This document shows, one piece after another, positions 33,829-43,629 of a DNA stretch of 64,000 nucleotides. This DNA comes from Megasphaera vaginalis (ex Bordigoni et al. 2020) (GTDB lineage: Bacteria > Bacillota > Negativicutes > Veillonellales > Megasphaeraceae): NCBI RefSeq assembly GCF_900240295.1, contig NZ_OEQB01000008.1, forward strand, positions 43,528 to 107,527, in the 5' to 3' direction. The stretch's first letter is position 1. Each line of letters starts with the position of its first letter. The position numbers were made by a program, and so were the translations under genes. The notes beneath the pieces are model-generated. The model was not told the origin of the DNA, did no database searches, and worked only from the letters and a program-made list of their open reading frames with translations.

Positions 33829-35163
33829 ATGGAAAATATAGGGTTTGTCAGTCTCGGTTGCTCTAAAAATTTAATTGATACGGAAGTGATGCTGGGGATT
33901 TTGAAAGATCATCATCTTCGCATTGTCGACGATTTGGCAGCAGCCGATATCATCATTGTCAATACCTGTACGTTTATTGAAAAGGCCAAAGAAGAATCGA
34001 TTCGTACGATTTTGGATGCGGCGCGCTATAAAACGGAAGGGCGTTGCCGGATGCTTATCGTTACAGGCTGTCTCGGCCAACAGTATAGAGAAAGCCTGTT
34101 GGAAGAAATGCCGGAAGTCGACGCTCTTCTCGGTACCGGCTCATGGGATCGGATTTGGGAAGCCATTCAGGCTGTCAAACAAGGTCGGCGCGCCTGTTTT
34201 ATGGATGACGTTCGTCACCTCTATGATCAGCATACGAGTCGGGTGCGAACGACGCCGACGTACAGCGCTTACGTCAAGATCGGAGAAGGGTGCAATAACG
34301 GCTGCACCTTTTGTATTATTCCTCAGGTTCGGGGACCGCTGTTCAGCCGGCCGATCGACTCGATTGTTGCGGAAGTGAAAAGGCTAGCCGCCGAAGGCGT
34401 AAAGGAAATTAATCTGATCGCGCAGGATACGACGAGTTACGGTGTCGATATTGCCGGCGTATCGTTGTTGCCCGCGTTATTGCGGCAGTTGGTGGAAATT
34501 GACGGTATCCGCTGGATCAGGCTTTTCTATTTATATCCCCATTACTTTACCGATGAATTGATGGAGCTCATGATTAGGGAGGAAAAAATCTGTCCTTACG
34601 TCGACTTGCCGCTTCAGCATATAGCGCAGTCCGTATTGGAACGAATGAATCGACGCGATTCACAGGCTGATGTCCTCGCCTTGATCCAAAAGCTCTGTCG
34701 GCATGGCCGTAAATTGGCTTTACGTTCCACTTTTATTGTCGGATTTCCGGGCGAAACGGAAGCGGAGTTTCAGGAACTCTGCAACTTTGTTGAAGATACG
34801 GCGTTTGATGCTGTCGGTGTTTTTTCCTATTCACAGGAAGACGGGACTGCAGCCGCCAAAATGCCTGATCAGATTTCTGCCGCAGTAAAAGAAGAACGTT
34901 ATCATATGCTGATGTCGATCCAGGCTGCCGTATCAGAACGAAGGAATCGCAGTCTCGAAGGAACGTTGCATACGTTTCTGGCGGAAAAGATCGTTGAAGA
35001 AGACGGCGTCGTGCAGGCTGTAGGGCGGATTGAGATACAAGCTCCCGAGGTTGATGGTCTGACCTATGTGGATAATGCCGCCGGCCTGCAGCCCAGCGAT
35101 ATGGTTGTCGTTCGCATCGTGCAGGGCTTTGCGTATGATTTGACTGCAGAATTGGCGGAATGA
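33829..35163 (+). CDS. rimO: Ribosomal protein S12 methylthiotransferase
   Basis: RimO methylthiolates Asp88 of S12. The 444-residue protein has the N-terminal MTTase domain (FVSLGCSKNLIDTEVMLG, NTCTFIEKAKEES), the radical SAM motif CNNGCTFC near residue 154, and a C-terminal TRAM domain. The SLGCSKN start and PQVRGP context distinguish it from MiaB. Its ATG directly follows the previous stop. Confidence 0.95.
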   Translation: MENIGFVSLGCSKNLIDTEVMLGILKDHHLRIVDDLAAADIIIVNTCTFIEKAKEESIRTILDAARYKTEGRCRMLIVTGCLGQQYRESLLEEMPEVDALLGTGSWDRIWEAIQAVKQGRRACFMDDVRHLYDQHTSRVRTTPTYSAYVKIGEGCNNGCTFCIIPQVRGPLFSRPIDSIVAEVKRLAAEGVKEINLIAQDTTSYGVDIAGVSLLPALLRQLVEIDGIRWIRLFYLYPHYFTDELMELMIREEKICPYVDLPLQHIAQSVLERMNRRDSQADVLALIQKLCRHGRKLALRSTFIVGFPGETEAEFQELCNFVEDTAFDAVGVFSYSQEDGTAAAKMPDQISAAVKEERYHMLMSIQAAVSERRNRSLEGTLHTFLAEKIVEEDGVVQAVGRIEIQAPEVDGLTYVDNAAGLQPSDMVVVRIVQGFAYDLTAELAE

Positions 35164-35176
35164 GAAAGGAGCGGCT

Positions 35177-36433
35177 ATGTTTGTAGAACTGGTGACGACA
35201 GGCTCGGAATTGCTTATGGGAGAAATCGGCAACGATAACGCCCGCTATTTGTCACAGCAGCTGAATCGCCTGGGATATTCCGTTTTGTACCAGACGACGG
35301 TAGGTGACAACCCGCAGCGCATGAAAGCGGTTTTGGAGACGGCGCTGCAGCGTGTCGACATCGTCATTACGACAGGCGGGCTCGGTCCAACGCAGGGGGA
35401 TATGACTAAACTTGTCGGCGCAGAGGTGCTTGGGCTCCCCTTGGTCTATCATCATTCCGTCATGGCAGACATATCTTCCTGGCTTCAGGCGCACCATCCC
35501 GAACGGAGCTCGCTGACGGCTAACCAAAAGCGGCAGGCCATGATTCCGGAAGGCGCCGTTATTTTTTCCAATGAAGCCGGTACGGCGCCGGGGATTGCGG
35601 CGGAACAGGGGGGCAAGGTTTTGATCCATCTGCCCGGGCCGCCGCGAGAAATGCAGTGGATGTTTGTGCATCGGGTACAGCCGTATTTGCTGCAGCGGTT
35701 CGGACCGCAAGGGTACATTCAGTCTCTGTACGTCAATATTTACGATATGGGTGAGGCGCTGCTGGAAGAAAAGTTGATGGATCTGATTACAGCGCAGTCG
35801 AATCCGACAATTGCCATGTATGCCCGTCCCGGATTCGTCGAAGTTCGTCTGACGGCACAGGCGGAAACGGCAAACGCCGCACAGTCGCTGCTGCAGCCTC
35901 TTGAAAAAGAATTGCGGCGACGGCTGGCGCGGACGGCGGTCACTTTTAATGAGGAAACCATTGCCGCCGCCTTGGGACGGGAGCTGCGCAGACGCCGGTT
36001 AACTGTTGCCGCCGCCGAATCATGTACCGGCGGCCTGATCGGTTCGCTGATTACCGATATCCCGGGCAGTTCCGGTTATTTTCGCGGGTCTGCCGGGACC
36101 TATTGCAATGAAATGAAAGAGAAATTGCTCGGCGTGTCGCCGGCGACACTTGCGACCTTTACCGAGGTCAGCGCTGAAACCGCCGCTGAAATGGCGCGCG
36201 GCAGCCGCCGGCTTTACGGCTGCGATCTGGCCGTCAGCACGACCGGTGTTGCCGGCCCCGGCGGCGGTACGGAAGAACGGCCCGTCGGTTTGGTATACAC
36301 CGGTATAGACGGTCCCTGGGGAACGGCCGTGCATCGCGATATTTATCCCGGCGACAGGATGGAAATAAAGTACCGCGCCGCGACGCGGGCAATATACTAC
36401 GGATTACAATATGTATTGGAGCACCAAGAATAG
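35177..36433 (+). CDS. cinA: CinA-family nicotinamide-nucleotide amidase
   Basis: The 418-residue protein combines an N-terminal molybdopterin-binding-like (COG1058) domain (TGSELLMGEIGNDNARYLSQ, TTGGLGPTQGDMTK) and a C-terminal CinA domain (VAAAESCTGGLIGSLITDIP, GVAGPGGGTEERPVGLVY). It removes damaged pyridine nucleotide products and is often cotranscribed with recA, as here. GAAAGGAG precedes the ATG. Confidence 0.95.
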   Translation: MFVELVTTGSELLMGEIGNDNARYLSQQLNRLGYSVLYQTTVGDNPQRMKAVLETALQRVDIVITTGGLGPTQGDMTKLVGAEVLGLPLVYHHSVMADISSWLQAHHPERSSLTANQKRQAMIPEGAVIFSNEAGTAPGIAAEQGGKVLIHLPGPPREMQWMFVHRVQPYLLQRFGPQGYIQSLYVNIYDMGEALLEEKLMDLITAQSNPTIAMYARPGFVEVRLTAQAETANAAQSLLQPLEKELRRRLARTAVTFNEETIAAALGRELRRRRLTVAAAESCTGGLIGSLITDIPGSSGYFRGSAGTYCNEMKEKLLGVSPATLATFTEVSAETAAEMARGSRRLYGCDLAVSTTGVAGPGGGTEERPVGLVYTGIDGPWGTAVHRDIYPGDRMEIKYRAATRAIYYGLQYVLEHQE

Positions 36434-36442
36434 GAGAAAACG

Positions 36443-37495
36443 ATGGAAGCGAAACAAGCAGCTCTTGAGAATGCCTTGCGCAAGATTGAAAAGGATTTTG
36501 GTAAAGGTGCCATTATGCGCCTTGGCGACTTGGCCGGGAAGATGAACATGGAGGTCATCTCGACGGGATCGCTGGCCTTGGACCTGGCTGTCGGCGTCGG
36601 CGGATTTCCGCGCGGCCGCGTCATCGAAATCTACGGTCCCGAATCATCGGGGAAGACGACGTTGGCGTTGCACGCCATTGCTTCGGCACAGAAAAACGGC
36701 GGTATTGCCGCGTTTATCGATGCCGAACATGCATTAGATCCCGTTTATGCCCGGCATTTAGGTGTCGATACGGCTGATTTGCTGATTTCCCAGCCCGATA
36801 ACGGCGAGCAGGCGCTGGAAATTACGGAAGAACTCGTGCGCAGCGGCGCTGTCGACATCATTGTCGTCGACTCCGTTGCGGCCCTTGTGCCGAAAGCGGA
36901 AATTGAAGGCGAAATGGGAGATTCCCATGTCGGTTTGCAGGCGCGGCTGATGAGTCAGGCCCTGCGCAAGCTGACGGGGATTATTTCCAAATCGAAAGCA
37001 ATCGTCATCTTCATTAATCAGCTCCGTGAAAAAGTCGGCGTCATGTTCGGCAATCCGGAAACGACGACAGGCGGCAGGGCGCTGAAATTCTATTCGTCCA
37101 TCCGCATTGAAATCCGCAAGGGCGAGGCGATTAAGAGCGGCGGCGATGTCATCGGCAACAGAGCTCGCGTCAAGGTCGTAAAAAACAAAGTCGCGCCGCC
37201 TTTCCGCAACTGCGAATTCGACATCATGTACGGAACGGGCATTTCCAAGGAAGGAACGATCCTGGATTTGGCGTCTTCTATGGATATTGTTGAGAAGAGC
37301 GGCACTTGGTATTCGTATAAGGGAGAGCGGCTGGGGCAGGGCAAGGAAAATGCCAAAGCTTACTTTCAGGAACATCCGGACGTGGCGGACGAAGTGGAAA
37401 AAATCATTCGCGATACGTTGGCGGCGGAACCGGAAAAGTTTGATGAAGTGCTGACGGATATTCCGGAAACGAGTACTGACGGTACCGATGCGTGA
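36443..37495 (+). CDS. recA: Recombinase RecA
   Basis: A complete 350-residue RecA: Walker [10 protein letters not shown] near residue 66, Walker [16 protein letters not shown], the [21 protein letters not shown]2 loop region, and an acidic C-terminus. It forms the strand-exchange filament on single-stranded DNA. recX overlaps its stop codon by four bases. Confidence 0.99.
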   Translation: MEAKQAALENALRKIEKDFGKGAIMRLGDLAGKMNMEVISTGSLALDLAVGVGGFPRGRVIEIYGPESSGKTTLALHAIASAQKNGGIAAFIDAEHALDPVYARHLGVDTADLLISQPDNGEQALEITEELVRSGAVDIIVVDSVAALVPKAEIEGEMGDSHVGLQARLMSQALRKLTGIISKSKAIVIFINQLREKVGVMFGNPETTTGGRALKFYSSIRIEIRKGEAIKSGGDVIGNRARVKVVKNKVAPPFRNCEFDIMYGTGISKEGTILDLASSMDIVEKSGTWYSYKGERLGQGKENAKAYFQEHPDVADEVEKIIRDTLAAEPEKFDEVLTDIPETSTDGTDA

Positions 37496-37920
37496 CCATG
37501 GGATTTTCTGAGGCCTACAACGAAGCGCTGCGGTTTCTCCGTGTGCGCTTCCTCAGCGAAGCGGAGATGCGCGGCAAATTGACGCGTAAGGGAATTGACG
37601 GGCGTTTGGCCGACGCCGTCGTCGGCCGTCTTAAGGAAGAACGGCTGCTTGATGATTGCCGTCTGGCCCGCTCAGTATATCGTTATTATCGCCAAAAAGA
37701 ACAGTACGGACATCGTTACATCTGTAATAAATTGCGTCAGCGGCACCTGCCGATACCGGCCGATGCGGAACCGGGCGATGAATATGAAACGGCTTGCCGG
37801 CTGTTGCGCAGACGCTTCGGGGAAGAAACGCCGGATATCCGGAAAATAAGCCGTTTTCTGGCTTATCGCGGTTTTTCGGGGGCCGTTATCCGCGCTGTGA
37901 CGGAAACGTATTTTCCTTGA
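37492..37920 (+). CDS. recX: RecX regulatory protein
   Basis: The 142-residue all-helical protein matches RecX, which caps RecA filaments ([58 protein letters not shown]). The GTG at 37492 overlaps the recA stop (GTGA); ATG 37498 is an alternative. Low sequence conservation is normal for RecX; adjacency to recA makes the call firm. Confidence 0.9.
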   Translation: MTMGFSEAYNEALRFLRVRFLSEAEMRGKLTRKGIDGRLADAVVGRLKEERLLDDCRLARSVYRYYRQKEQYGHRYICNKLRQRHLPIPADAEPGDEYETACRLLRRRFGEETPDIRKISRFLAYRGFSGAVIRAVTETYFP

Positions 37921-37945
37921 CAGGAATGTGAAAAAAAACTACAAT
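37917..37945 (+). promoter_or_regulatory. rny promoter overlapping the recX stop
   Basis: TTGACA (37917-37922, containing the recX TGA), 17 bases, TACAAT. Confidence 0.7.
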
Positions 37946-38030
37946 TAGAGTAGTCAGTTTCCTGACTGAAGATTATTTTGCATAGGTATAGGTTTTTTGA
38001 AAATGAAGTAAAGAAATTAATGATTCATAT

Positions 38031-38063
38031 TAAAAAAGCCGGACAGTACGTTCGGTTTTTTTT
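38031..38063 (+). promoter_or_regulatory. Terminator-like hairpin in the rny leader
   Basis: AAAAAAGCCGGAC pairs with GTTCGGTTTTTT around AGTAC and ends in a T run, 24 bases before the rny ATG. It could terminate recA-recX transcripts or attenuate rny. A second small stem (AGTCAG/CTGACT, about 37952-37967) lies upstream. Confidence 0.6.
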
Positions 38064-38087
38064 ATTGAAAAGGAGGTGAAATCAGGA

Positions 38088-39623
38088 ATGTTGGCAATAC
38101 TAGCTGCAGCAGTTGTCTTCGCCGTGATCGGTCTTGGCGCCGGTTATTATTATCGCGTGAAGATAGCTGAAGGAAAACTGGGTCAAGCTGAAGTCGAAGC
38201 GGAACGGATTGTTTCCAATGCCAGACAGACGGCGGAAGCCCACAAGAAGGAACTTATCCTCGAAGGGAAAGAAGAAGTCCACAAGCTGCGTGCCGACGTC
38301 GAACGCGAGAATAAAGAGCGTCGCGCGGAAATACAACGCATGGAACGGCGTCTCCTGCAGAAGGAAGAGCATTTGGACAAAAAGACGGAAGTGATTGAAA
38401 AAAAGGAAGAATCGCTGATTCGCAAGGAAAATGAAATCGCTAAAGTCAGAGAGAAAGTAGATTTGCTCCATGATCGGCAGATGGCGGAGCTTGAACGGAT
38501 TTCGGGACTTACCTTTGAAGACGCGAAGGAATTGCTTCTGAACAACGTCAGAACGGAAGTTAAGCATGACACGGCAATTATGATTAAAAATCTCGAAGAC
38601 GAGGCGAAAGAAGAAGCTGAAGGGAAGGCCAGAGAAATTATCTCGATGGCAATCCAGCGGTGTGCCGCCGATCATGTGGCAGAAACAACGGTTTCCGTCG
38701 TTTCTTTGCCTAACGATGAAATGAAAGGGCGGATCATCGGTCGTGAAGGCCGTAATATCCGTGCCATTGAAACGCTTACCGGCGTCGATTTGATTATTGA
38801 CGATACACCGGAAGCGGTCATATTATCCTGTTTTGATCCGATTCGCCGAGAAGTTGCCCGTATCGCGTTGGAAAAATTGATCGTCGACGGTCGGATTCAT
38901 CCTGCGCGCATTGAAGAAATGGTTGAAAAAGCTCGTAAGGAGGTCAATCAGAAGATTCGCGAAGCGGGAGAACAGGCAACGTACGAAACAGGCGTGCGCG
39001 GCCTCCATCCGGAATTGATCAAAGTTCTCGGACGTCTGCGTTATCGCACCAGCTACGGACAAAACGTGCTGCGTCACTCTATCGAAGTTGCGCAGCTTGC
39101 GGGAATCATGGCAACAGAGCTCGGCGTAGACGCAACGATGGCCAAACGCGCCGGCTTAATTCACGATATCGGCAAAGCGTTGGATCATGATATGGAAGGA
39201 ACGCACGTTTCCATTGGCATTGATGTCGCCAAGAAGTACGGCGAATCAAAAATAGTCATCAATGCGATTGCCTCTCATCATGGCGATGAAGAACCGTCCA
39301 CGATTGAGGCTGTGCTTGTCGCGGCAGCTGATGCCGTTTCGGCGGCTCGTCCGGGAGCGCGTCGGGAAACGCTTGAAAATTATTTGAAACGATTGACAAA
39401 ACTGGAAGAAATCGCCGAATCTTTTGACGGTGTCGAAGACTGTTTCGCCATTCAGGCAGGCAGAGAAATTCGGGTTATGGTAAAACCGGAAAAATTGAGC
39501 GAAGACGACTGTGTCATCCTCGTTCACGATATTGTCAAACGGATTGAAGCTGAATTGGAATATCCCGGTCAGATCAAGGTTGTTATTATCCGCGAAACAC
39601 GGATGATCGATTATGCAAAATAA
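38088..39623 (+). CDS. rny: Ribonuclease Y
   Basis: RNase Y is the membrane-bound endonuclease that starts mRNA decay in Firmicutes. The 511-residue protein has an N-terminal transmembrane helix ([20 protein letters not shown]), a long coiled coil (residues about 30-170), a KH domain ([19 protein letters not shown]) and an HD domain ([29 protein letters not shown]). ATG 38088 is preferred over GTG 38076, which overlaps the AGGAGG. Confidence 0.97.
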   Translation: MLAILAAAVVFAVIGLGAGYYYRVKIAEGKLGQAEVEAERIVSNARQTAEAHKKELILEGKEEVHKLRADVERENKERRAEIQRMERRLLQKEEHLDKKTEVIEKKEESLIRKENEIAKVREKVDLLHDRQMAELERISGLTFEDAKELLLNNVRTEVKHDTAIMIKNLEDEAKEEAEGKAREIISMAIQRCAADHVAETTVSVVSLPNDEMKGRIIGREGRNIRAIETLTGVDLIIDDTPEAVILSCFDPIRREVARIALEKLIVDGRIHPARIEEMVEKARKEVNQKIREAGEQATYETGVRGLHPELIKVLGRLRYRTSYGQNVLRHSIEVAQLAGIMATELGVDATMAKRAGLIHDIGKALDHDMEGTHVSIGIDVAKKYGESKIVINAIASHHGDEEPSTIEAVLVAAADAVSAARPGARRETLENYLKRLTKLEEIAESFDGVEDCFAIQAGREIRVMVKPEKLSEDDCVILVHDIVKRIEAELEYPGQIKVVIIRETRMIDYAK

Positions 39624-39636
39624 AAGGCCCCATCAG

Positions 39637-39671
39637 AAAAGCCCCTTACCGGAAAGGTAAGGGGCTTTTAC
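39637..39671 (+). terminator. rny terminator
   Basis: AAAAGCCCCTTACC and complement with a GGAAA loop, ending in TTTT. Confidence 0.88.
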
Positions 39672-39791
39672 TGCGATCGGACTATAACCGCGTTTCCGGC
39701 GGGGATGGACGGGACGAAACGTACGTCTTTTTCTGCCGGCAAAAGAAGATGGAGTGCGGAATGGTATTTGCAGAGACTTTTATTTTTAGAC

Positions 39792-39820
39792 TTGCCAAAT
39801 GATTTCTGTCATGATATAAT
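39792..39820 (+). promoter_or_regulatory. tRNA operon promoter
   Basis: TTGCCA, 17 bases, TATAAT, 40 bases before the first tRNA. Confidence 0.75.
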
Positions 39821-39859
39821 CTTCCTTGTTCGGAGTTATCGACTGTTCCGAATGGAAAC

Positions 39860-39936
39860 GGCCCCGTGGTGTAGCGGTTTAACATGTCGCCCTGTCACGG
39901 CGAAGATCGTCAGTTCAAATCTGATCGGGGTCGCCA
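39860..39936 (+). tRNA. tRNA-Asp (GTC)
   Basis: A complete cloverleaf with acceptor GGCCCCG/CGGGGTC, anticodon GTC in loop CTGTCAC, T arm with TTCAAAT, and an encoded CCA. Confidence 0.97.
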
Positions 39937-39940
39937 TTTT

Positions 39941-40016
39941 GCTCAGGTAGCTCAGTCGGTAGAGCAGGGGACTGAAAATCCCCGTGTCGGCGGTTCAATT
40001 CCGTCCCTGAGCACCA
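39941..40016 (+). tRNA. tRNA-Phe (GAA)
   Basis: Acceptor GCTCAGG/CCTGAGC, anticodon stem GGGGA/TCCCC with loop CTGAAAA (anticodon GAA), T loop TTCAATT, encoded CCA. Confidence 0.97.
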
Positions 40017-40021
40017 ATCAT

Positions 40022-40096
40022 GCGGAAGTAGCTCAGTGGTAGAGCACCACCTTGCCAAGGTGGGGGTCGCGAGTTCGAGCCTCGTTTTCCGCTCCA
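40022..40096 (+). tRNA. tRNA-Gly (GCC)
   Basis: Acceptor GCGGAAG/TTTCCGC with a G-U pair, anticodon stem CACCT/AGGTG with anticodon GCC, T loop TTCGAGC, encoded CCA. Confidence 0.97.
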
Positions 40097-40102
40097 TAGT
40101 AT

Positions 40103-40176
40103 GGCGGCATAGCCAAGCGGTAAGGCAGAGGTCTGCAAAACCTTCATCCCCAGTTCGATTCTGGGTGCCGCCTCCA
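40103..40176 (+). tRNA. tRNA-Cys (GCA)
   Basis: Acceptor GGCGGCA/TGCCGCC, anticodon GCA in loop CTGCAAA, T loop TTCGATT, encoded CCA. Confidence 0.97.
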
Positions 40177-40191
40177 TAGTTTTTCTGTCAT

Positions 40192-40280
40192 GCCGAGGTG
40201 GCGGAACTGGCAGACGCAACGGACTTAAAATCCGTCGGATAGAAATATCCGTACCGGTTCGATTCCGGTCCCCGGCACCA
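40192..40280 (+). tRNA. tRNA-Leu (TAA)
   Basis: Class II tRNA with long variable arm (TCGGATAGAAATATCCG region), anticodon TAA, acceptor GCCGAGG/CCCCGGC, encoded CCA. Confidence 0.97.
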
Positions 40281-40332
40281 CTCAATCAAACATTGTAAAG
40301 GGGCTCGGCAGGGGCCTTTTGCAGACGACCAG

Positions 40333-40362
40333 AAGGTTTGGATGTAGATCCAAGCCTTTTTT
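40333..40362 (+). terminator. tRNA operon terminator
   Basis: AAGGTTTGGAT pairs with ATCCAAGCCTT (one G-U) around GTAG, followed by TTTT. Confidence 0.85.
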
Positions 40363-40396
40363 GTTACATGCCTTTGAAAGGGACGTTGCAGACGAG

Positions 40397-41161
40397 ATGG
40401 GGGAATATCGTTACAAAGTATCGGATTTTGAAGGGCCGTTGGACCTGCTCTTATATCTGATCGAGAAGAATAAAGTCGATATCTATCATATCCCTATTGT
40501 GGAGATTACGGATCAGTTTAATGAGTACATAAGTCAGATCAAGTCTTTCGATGCTAATTACGGCAGCAAGTTTTTCTTGATGGCGGCAACGCTGCTGCAG
40601 ATCAAGTCACGTCATTTGCTGCCGAAGGTACCGAAAGCAAGCGATGAGGCTGAAGACGATTTACAGGAGGCGTTGGTTCGTCAGTTGGTCGAATACAGGC
40701 GGATGAAGGCTCTTTCACAAGTGATGGGAACGCTTTGGGAAGCGCGCAGCTATATGTTGGACAGGGAGCGAACGCCGTTGCCGCATGAGCCGAAGTTTTC
40801 TGGAACCATTCAAAAAAATGCCCTGTATCAAGCCTTTCATACGGTTTTCCTGGCATTGGAAGAATCGACGCCGGCAGTTGTACGGATACGGCAGGAAATC
40901 TATACGGTCGATGAATGTATGGAGCGGGTGAAGGAACTGCTTGCCAGACAGCGGAAACCGGTGACGCTTTCCGACATTTTCCGCTCTTGCCGTACGAAAT
41001 TAGAATTGATCATTACTTTTTTGGCTGTCCTGGAATTAGTAAAAATGGGACAATGCCGGACTATATCTGACGGAGACGATGGACATGCCCTTGCCTTGCA
41101 ATACAACTGCAGAGCCGGAGAGAACGGCAATTTTGGAAGCGCTGCTCTTTCTCAGCGGTGA
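40397..41161 (+). CDS. scpA: Segregation and condensation protein A
   Basis: The 254-residue kleisin bridges the SMC heads with ScpB in chromosome condensation. It has the N-terminal SMC-neck-binding domain (YKVSDFEGPLDLLLYLIEKN, MAATLLQIKSRHLLPK) and C-terminal winged helix (TKLELIITFLAVLELVKMGQ). ATG 40397 is the best start, with a weak GAAAGGGA upstream. The last 25 or so residues run beyond the usual ScpA end because the frame stays open 77 bases into scpB. Confidence 0.93.
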   Translation: MGEYRYKVSDFEGPLDLLLYLIEKNKVDIYHIPIVEITDQFNEYISQIKSFDANYGSKFFLMAATLLQIKSRHLLPKVPKASDEAEDDLQEALVRQLVEYRRMKALSQVMGTLWEARSYMLDRERTPLPHEPKFSGTIQKNALYQAFHTVFLALEESTPAVVRIRQEIYTVDECMERVKELLARQRKPVTLSDIFRSCRTKLELIITFLAVLELVKMGQCRTISDGDDGHALALQYNCRAGENGNFGSAALSQR

Positions 41162-41684
41162 ACCGCTGACCGTTGCGGATTTAAGCGCCCATACGGGATG
41201 GACGGCAGATACGGTACGGGATACGGCAGCAGCGCTGCAACGACTGTTACTTCATGAACAGCATGGCATTACGCTGCTGACAGTAGCCGGAGGGTATCAG
41301 CTGGCAACGAAGAAAGAACTGCACGACCGGATCAATTGGGTTCGCAGCGGGACGACGGAATTATCAGCTATGGCGTTGGAAGTGCTGTCCATCATCGCTT
41401 TTAAGCAACCGATAACAAGGGCGGAAATAGAAAAGCTGCGCGGCGTTTCGTCGGGACATATCGTTTCGGCTTTGTTGCAGCAGGGCCTGATCCAGGACCT
41501 GGGGCGTAAAGATACGCCTGGCAGGCCTATTTTGTACGGAACGTCACCGTACTTTTTGGAATGTATCGGCTTGAATTCATTAGATGATTTGACGATCCTT
41601 TTACGGGAAGAAAATTTTGACGCAGATGCAGCTGGCGCTGTACAGGAGGAAGAAAATGGAACGATTGCAAAAAGTGATGAGTAG
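41085..41684 (+). CDS. scpB: Segregation and condensation protein B
   Basis: The roughly 199-residue protein has tandem winged helices (AILEALLFLSGEPLTVADLS, ALEVLSIIAFKQPITRAEIE, GRKDTPGRPILYGTS) typical of ScpB, the dimeric partner of ScpA. ATG 41085 is nine bases after GGAG; ATG 41079 is in frame but too close. It overlaps scpA by 77 bases and rluB by 29. Confidence 0.94.
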   Translation: MPLPCNTTAEPERTAILEALLFLSGEPLTVADLSAHTGWTADTVRDTAAALQRLLLHEQHGITLLTVAGGYQLATKKELHDRINWVRSGTTELSAMALEVLSIIAFKQPITRAEIEKLRGVSSGHIVSALLQQGLIQDLGRKDTPGRPILYGTSPYFLECIGLNSLDDLTILLREENFDADAAGAVQEEENGTIAKSDE

Positions 41685-42372
41685 TTGCGGTGTTGCTTCG
41701 CGGCGCGCTTCGGAGCAATTGATCCTGGATGGTAAGGTGCGTGTCAACGGCGTCATCGTCAAGGAATTGGGCGTAAAAGTCGATCCTGATCGCGATGTCA
41801 TCGTCGTCAACGGGCAGAAGCTGGAGATGCAGCCGAAGCATTATTATCTCTTCAATAAACCGAAGGGGGTCATTACGACAGCAAGCGATGATCAGGGAAG
41901 AGAAACCGTTTTAGACTACTTTTCAGCCGTAAAGGACAGAATTTATCCTGTTGGCCGCTTGGATCAAAATACGGAAGGGTTGCTGCTGCTGACTAATGAC
42001 GGCGCTTTGGCAAATATCCTGATGCATCCGAGCCGGCTTGTCGATAAGACGTATGAAGTCAGAATCAAAGGTCGCGTTGCCGAAGGGCATTTGCAGAAGC
42101 TGGCAGACGGCGTTAAACTCGTCGACGGAATGACGGCGCCGGCGATTGTCTGTTATAACGGATATGACGGTGCAAACGACATGACGACGTTGGAGATTAC
42201 GATCCATGAAGGACGCAACCGACAAGTGCGGCGGATGGTTGAATATTTCGGCTATAAAGTGCATAATTTAAAGCGTGTACAGTACGCTTTTCTGACGCTC
42301 CATGGCGTCAAGCGCGGCGCTTACCGCCGTTTAACGCGCGAAGAAGTTAGAGAATTATATCGATATAAATAA
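41656..42372 (+). CDS. rluB: 23S rRNA/RluB-family pseudouridine synthase
   Basis: The 238-residue protein has an S4 domain (MERLQKVMSSCGVASRRASE) and the RsuA/RluB catalytic domain with GRLDQNTEGLLLLTNDG, where the Asp is catalytic, and HEGRNRQVRRMVE. The scpA-scpB-rluB order is typical of Firmicutes. AGGAGG lies six bases before ATG 41656. The exact target uridine is inferred from family. Confidence 0.92.
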   Translation: MERLQKVMSSCGVASRRASEQLILDGKVRVNGVIVKELGVKVDPDRDVIVVNGQKLEMQPKHYYLFNKPKGVITTASDDQGRETVLDYFSAVKDRIYPVGRLDQNTEGLLLLTNDGALANILMHPSRLVDKTYEVRIKGRVAEGHLQKLADGVKLVDGMTAPAIVCYNGYDGANDMTTLEITIHEGRNRQVRRMVEYFGYKVHNLKRVQYAFLTLHGVKRGAYRRLTREEVRELYRYK

Positions 42373-42387
42373 AGGTACGCATTGACG

Positions 42388-43629
42388 ATGAAAAACGTTC
42401 TGGTTGTCGGGGCCGGCGCTGCCGGTATCATGGCGGCTCTGGCCGCTGCCGAAGCAGGTGCAGCGGTCCGACTTTTTGAAAAAAATGATATTGTAGGGAA
42501 AAAGATGGGAATTACCGGCAAAGGGCGGTGCAATCTTACTAACTCTTGCTCCATGGCCGAATTTATCAGCCACACACCGGGAAACGGCAGATTCCTTTTC
42601 AGCGCTTACAGGCAGTTTACGAACCGGGATTTGATGGCCCGTGTGACGGCATGGGGATTACCTCTCAAGGAAGAACGCGGCGGTCGTATTTTTCCTTGTT
42701 CCGACAGCGCCGTCGAAGTGCGCAGACTTTTTTACCGGCAGCTCCGCGAGCATAGAGTGCAAATCCACTTTAACGAAACTGTAGAGCGCCTATGGCGGGA
42801 AGCTGGCGGCTGGCAGGTAGAAACGGTAAAGGGACGGTATGCCGCCGAGGCCTGCATCATTACGACCGGCGGCGTTTCGTACCCCGTTACCGGTTCAACT
42901 GGCGACGGCCATCGCTTTGCCGCCGCTTTGGGACATTCCGTCAGTTGCCTGAAACCGTCTCTGATTCCCTTTGTGACCGCTGAAGCGTGGCCCGGCGATC
43001 TTGCCGGTTTGTCTTTACGGAATGTGGCGGGAACACTTTGGCAAAAAGGAAAGAAAATAGATACTCGTTTCGGCGAAATGCTGTTTACGCATTTCGGCGT
43101 TTCAGGCCCGATCATTTTAATGCTCAGTGCGGCGGCAGCGCACGGAAAGGACATCGTTTTTCCGTTGGAACTGACATTGAATCTTAAGCCGGCGCTGACA
43201 AAGGAAAAACTGGATGCTCGCGTGCAGAGGGATTTACAGCAATATGTCCGCAAGCAAATGGGGAATGCGCTGAATGATCTTTTGCCGCAACGGTTGATTC
43301 CCGTTGTTTTGCGACAAGCAGGCATTGAGGCGAAACTTCCTGTCAGTCAGCTGACAAAAGAGCGGCGGCAGGATTTGGTGGAAACGTTGCAGGAACTCCA
43401 TCTTACCATTACGGCGACGCGACCTGTCAGCGAGGCGATCGTTACGGCCGGCGGCGTTTCCGTCAAGGAAATCAATCCGCAGACGATGGAATCCAAAGTC
43501 GTTCCGCAGCTGTATTTTGCCGGTGAAGTTCTTGATATTGATGCGTTTACAGGCGGTTACAATTTACAGGCAGCCTTTTCCACCGGTTTTGTTGCCGGCA
43601 AGGCGGCTGCAGAGGAGATAGCGGAATGA
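42388..43629 (+). CDS. HI0933/YhiN-family flavoprotein
   Basis: The 413-residue protein opens with an FAD-binding Rossmann motif (VVGAGAAGIMAALAAAEAG) and GITGKGRCNLTN, and closes with the FAD-contacting GEVLDIDAFTGGYNLQAAFS. Members are annotated as aminoacetone-oxidase-type or BaiN-like reductases; the physiological reaction is unknown. cmk starts in its stop codon (ATGA). Confidence 0.88.
   Translation: MKNVLVVGAGAAGIMAALAAAEAGAAVRLFEKNDIVGKKMGITGKGRCNLTNSCSMAEFISHTPGNGRFLFSAYRQFTNRDLMARVTAWGLPLKEERGGRIFPCSDSAVEVRRLFYRQLREHRVQIHFNETVERLWREAGGWQVETVKGRYAAEACIITTGGVSYPVTGSTGDGHRFAAALGHSVSCLKPSLIPFVTAEAWPGDLAGLSLRNVAGTLWQKGKKIDTRFGEMLFTHFGVSGPIILMLSAAAAHGKDIVFPLELTLNLKPALTKEKLDARVQRDLQQYVRKQMGNALNDLLPQRLIPVVLRQAGIEAKLPVSQLTKERRQDLVETLQELHLTITATRPVSEAIVTAGGVSVKEINPQTMESKVVPQLYFAGEVLDIDAFTGGYNLQAAFSTGFVAGKAAAEEIAE

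Noticed and set aside
39705..40285. ORFs overlapping the tRNA cluster on both strands
   Set aside because: They lie inside five complete tRNA genes.
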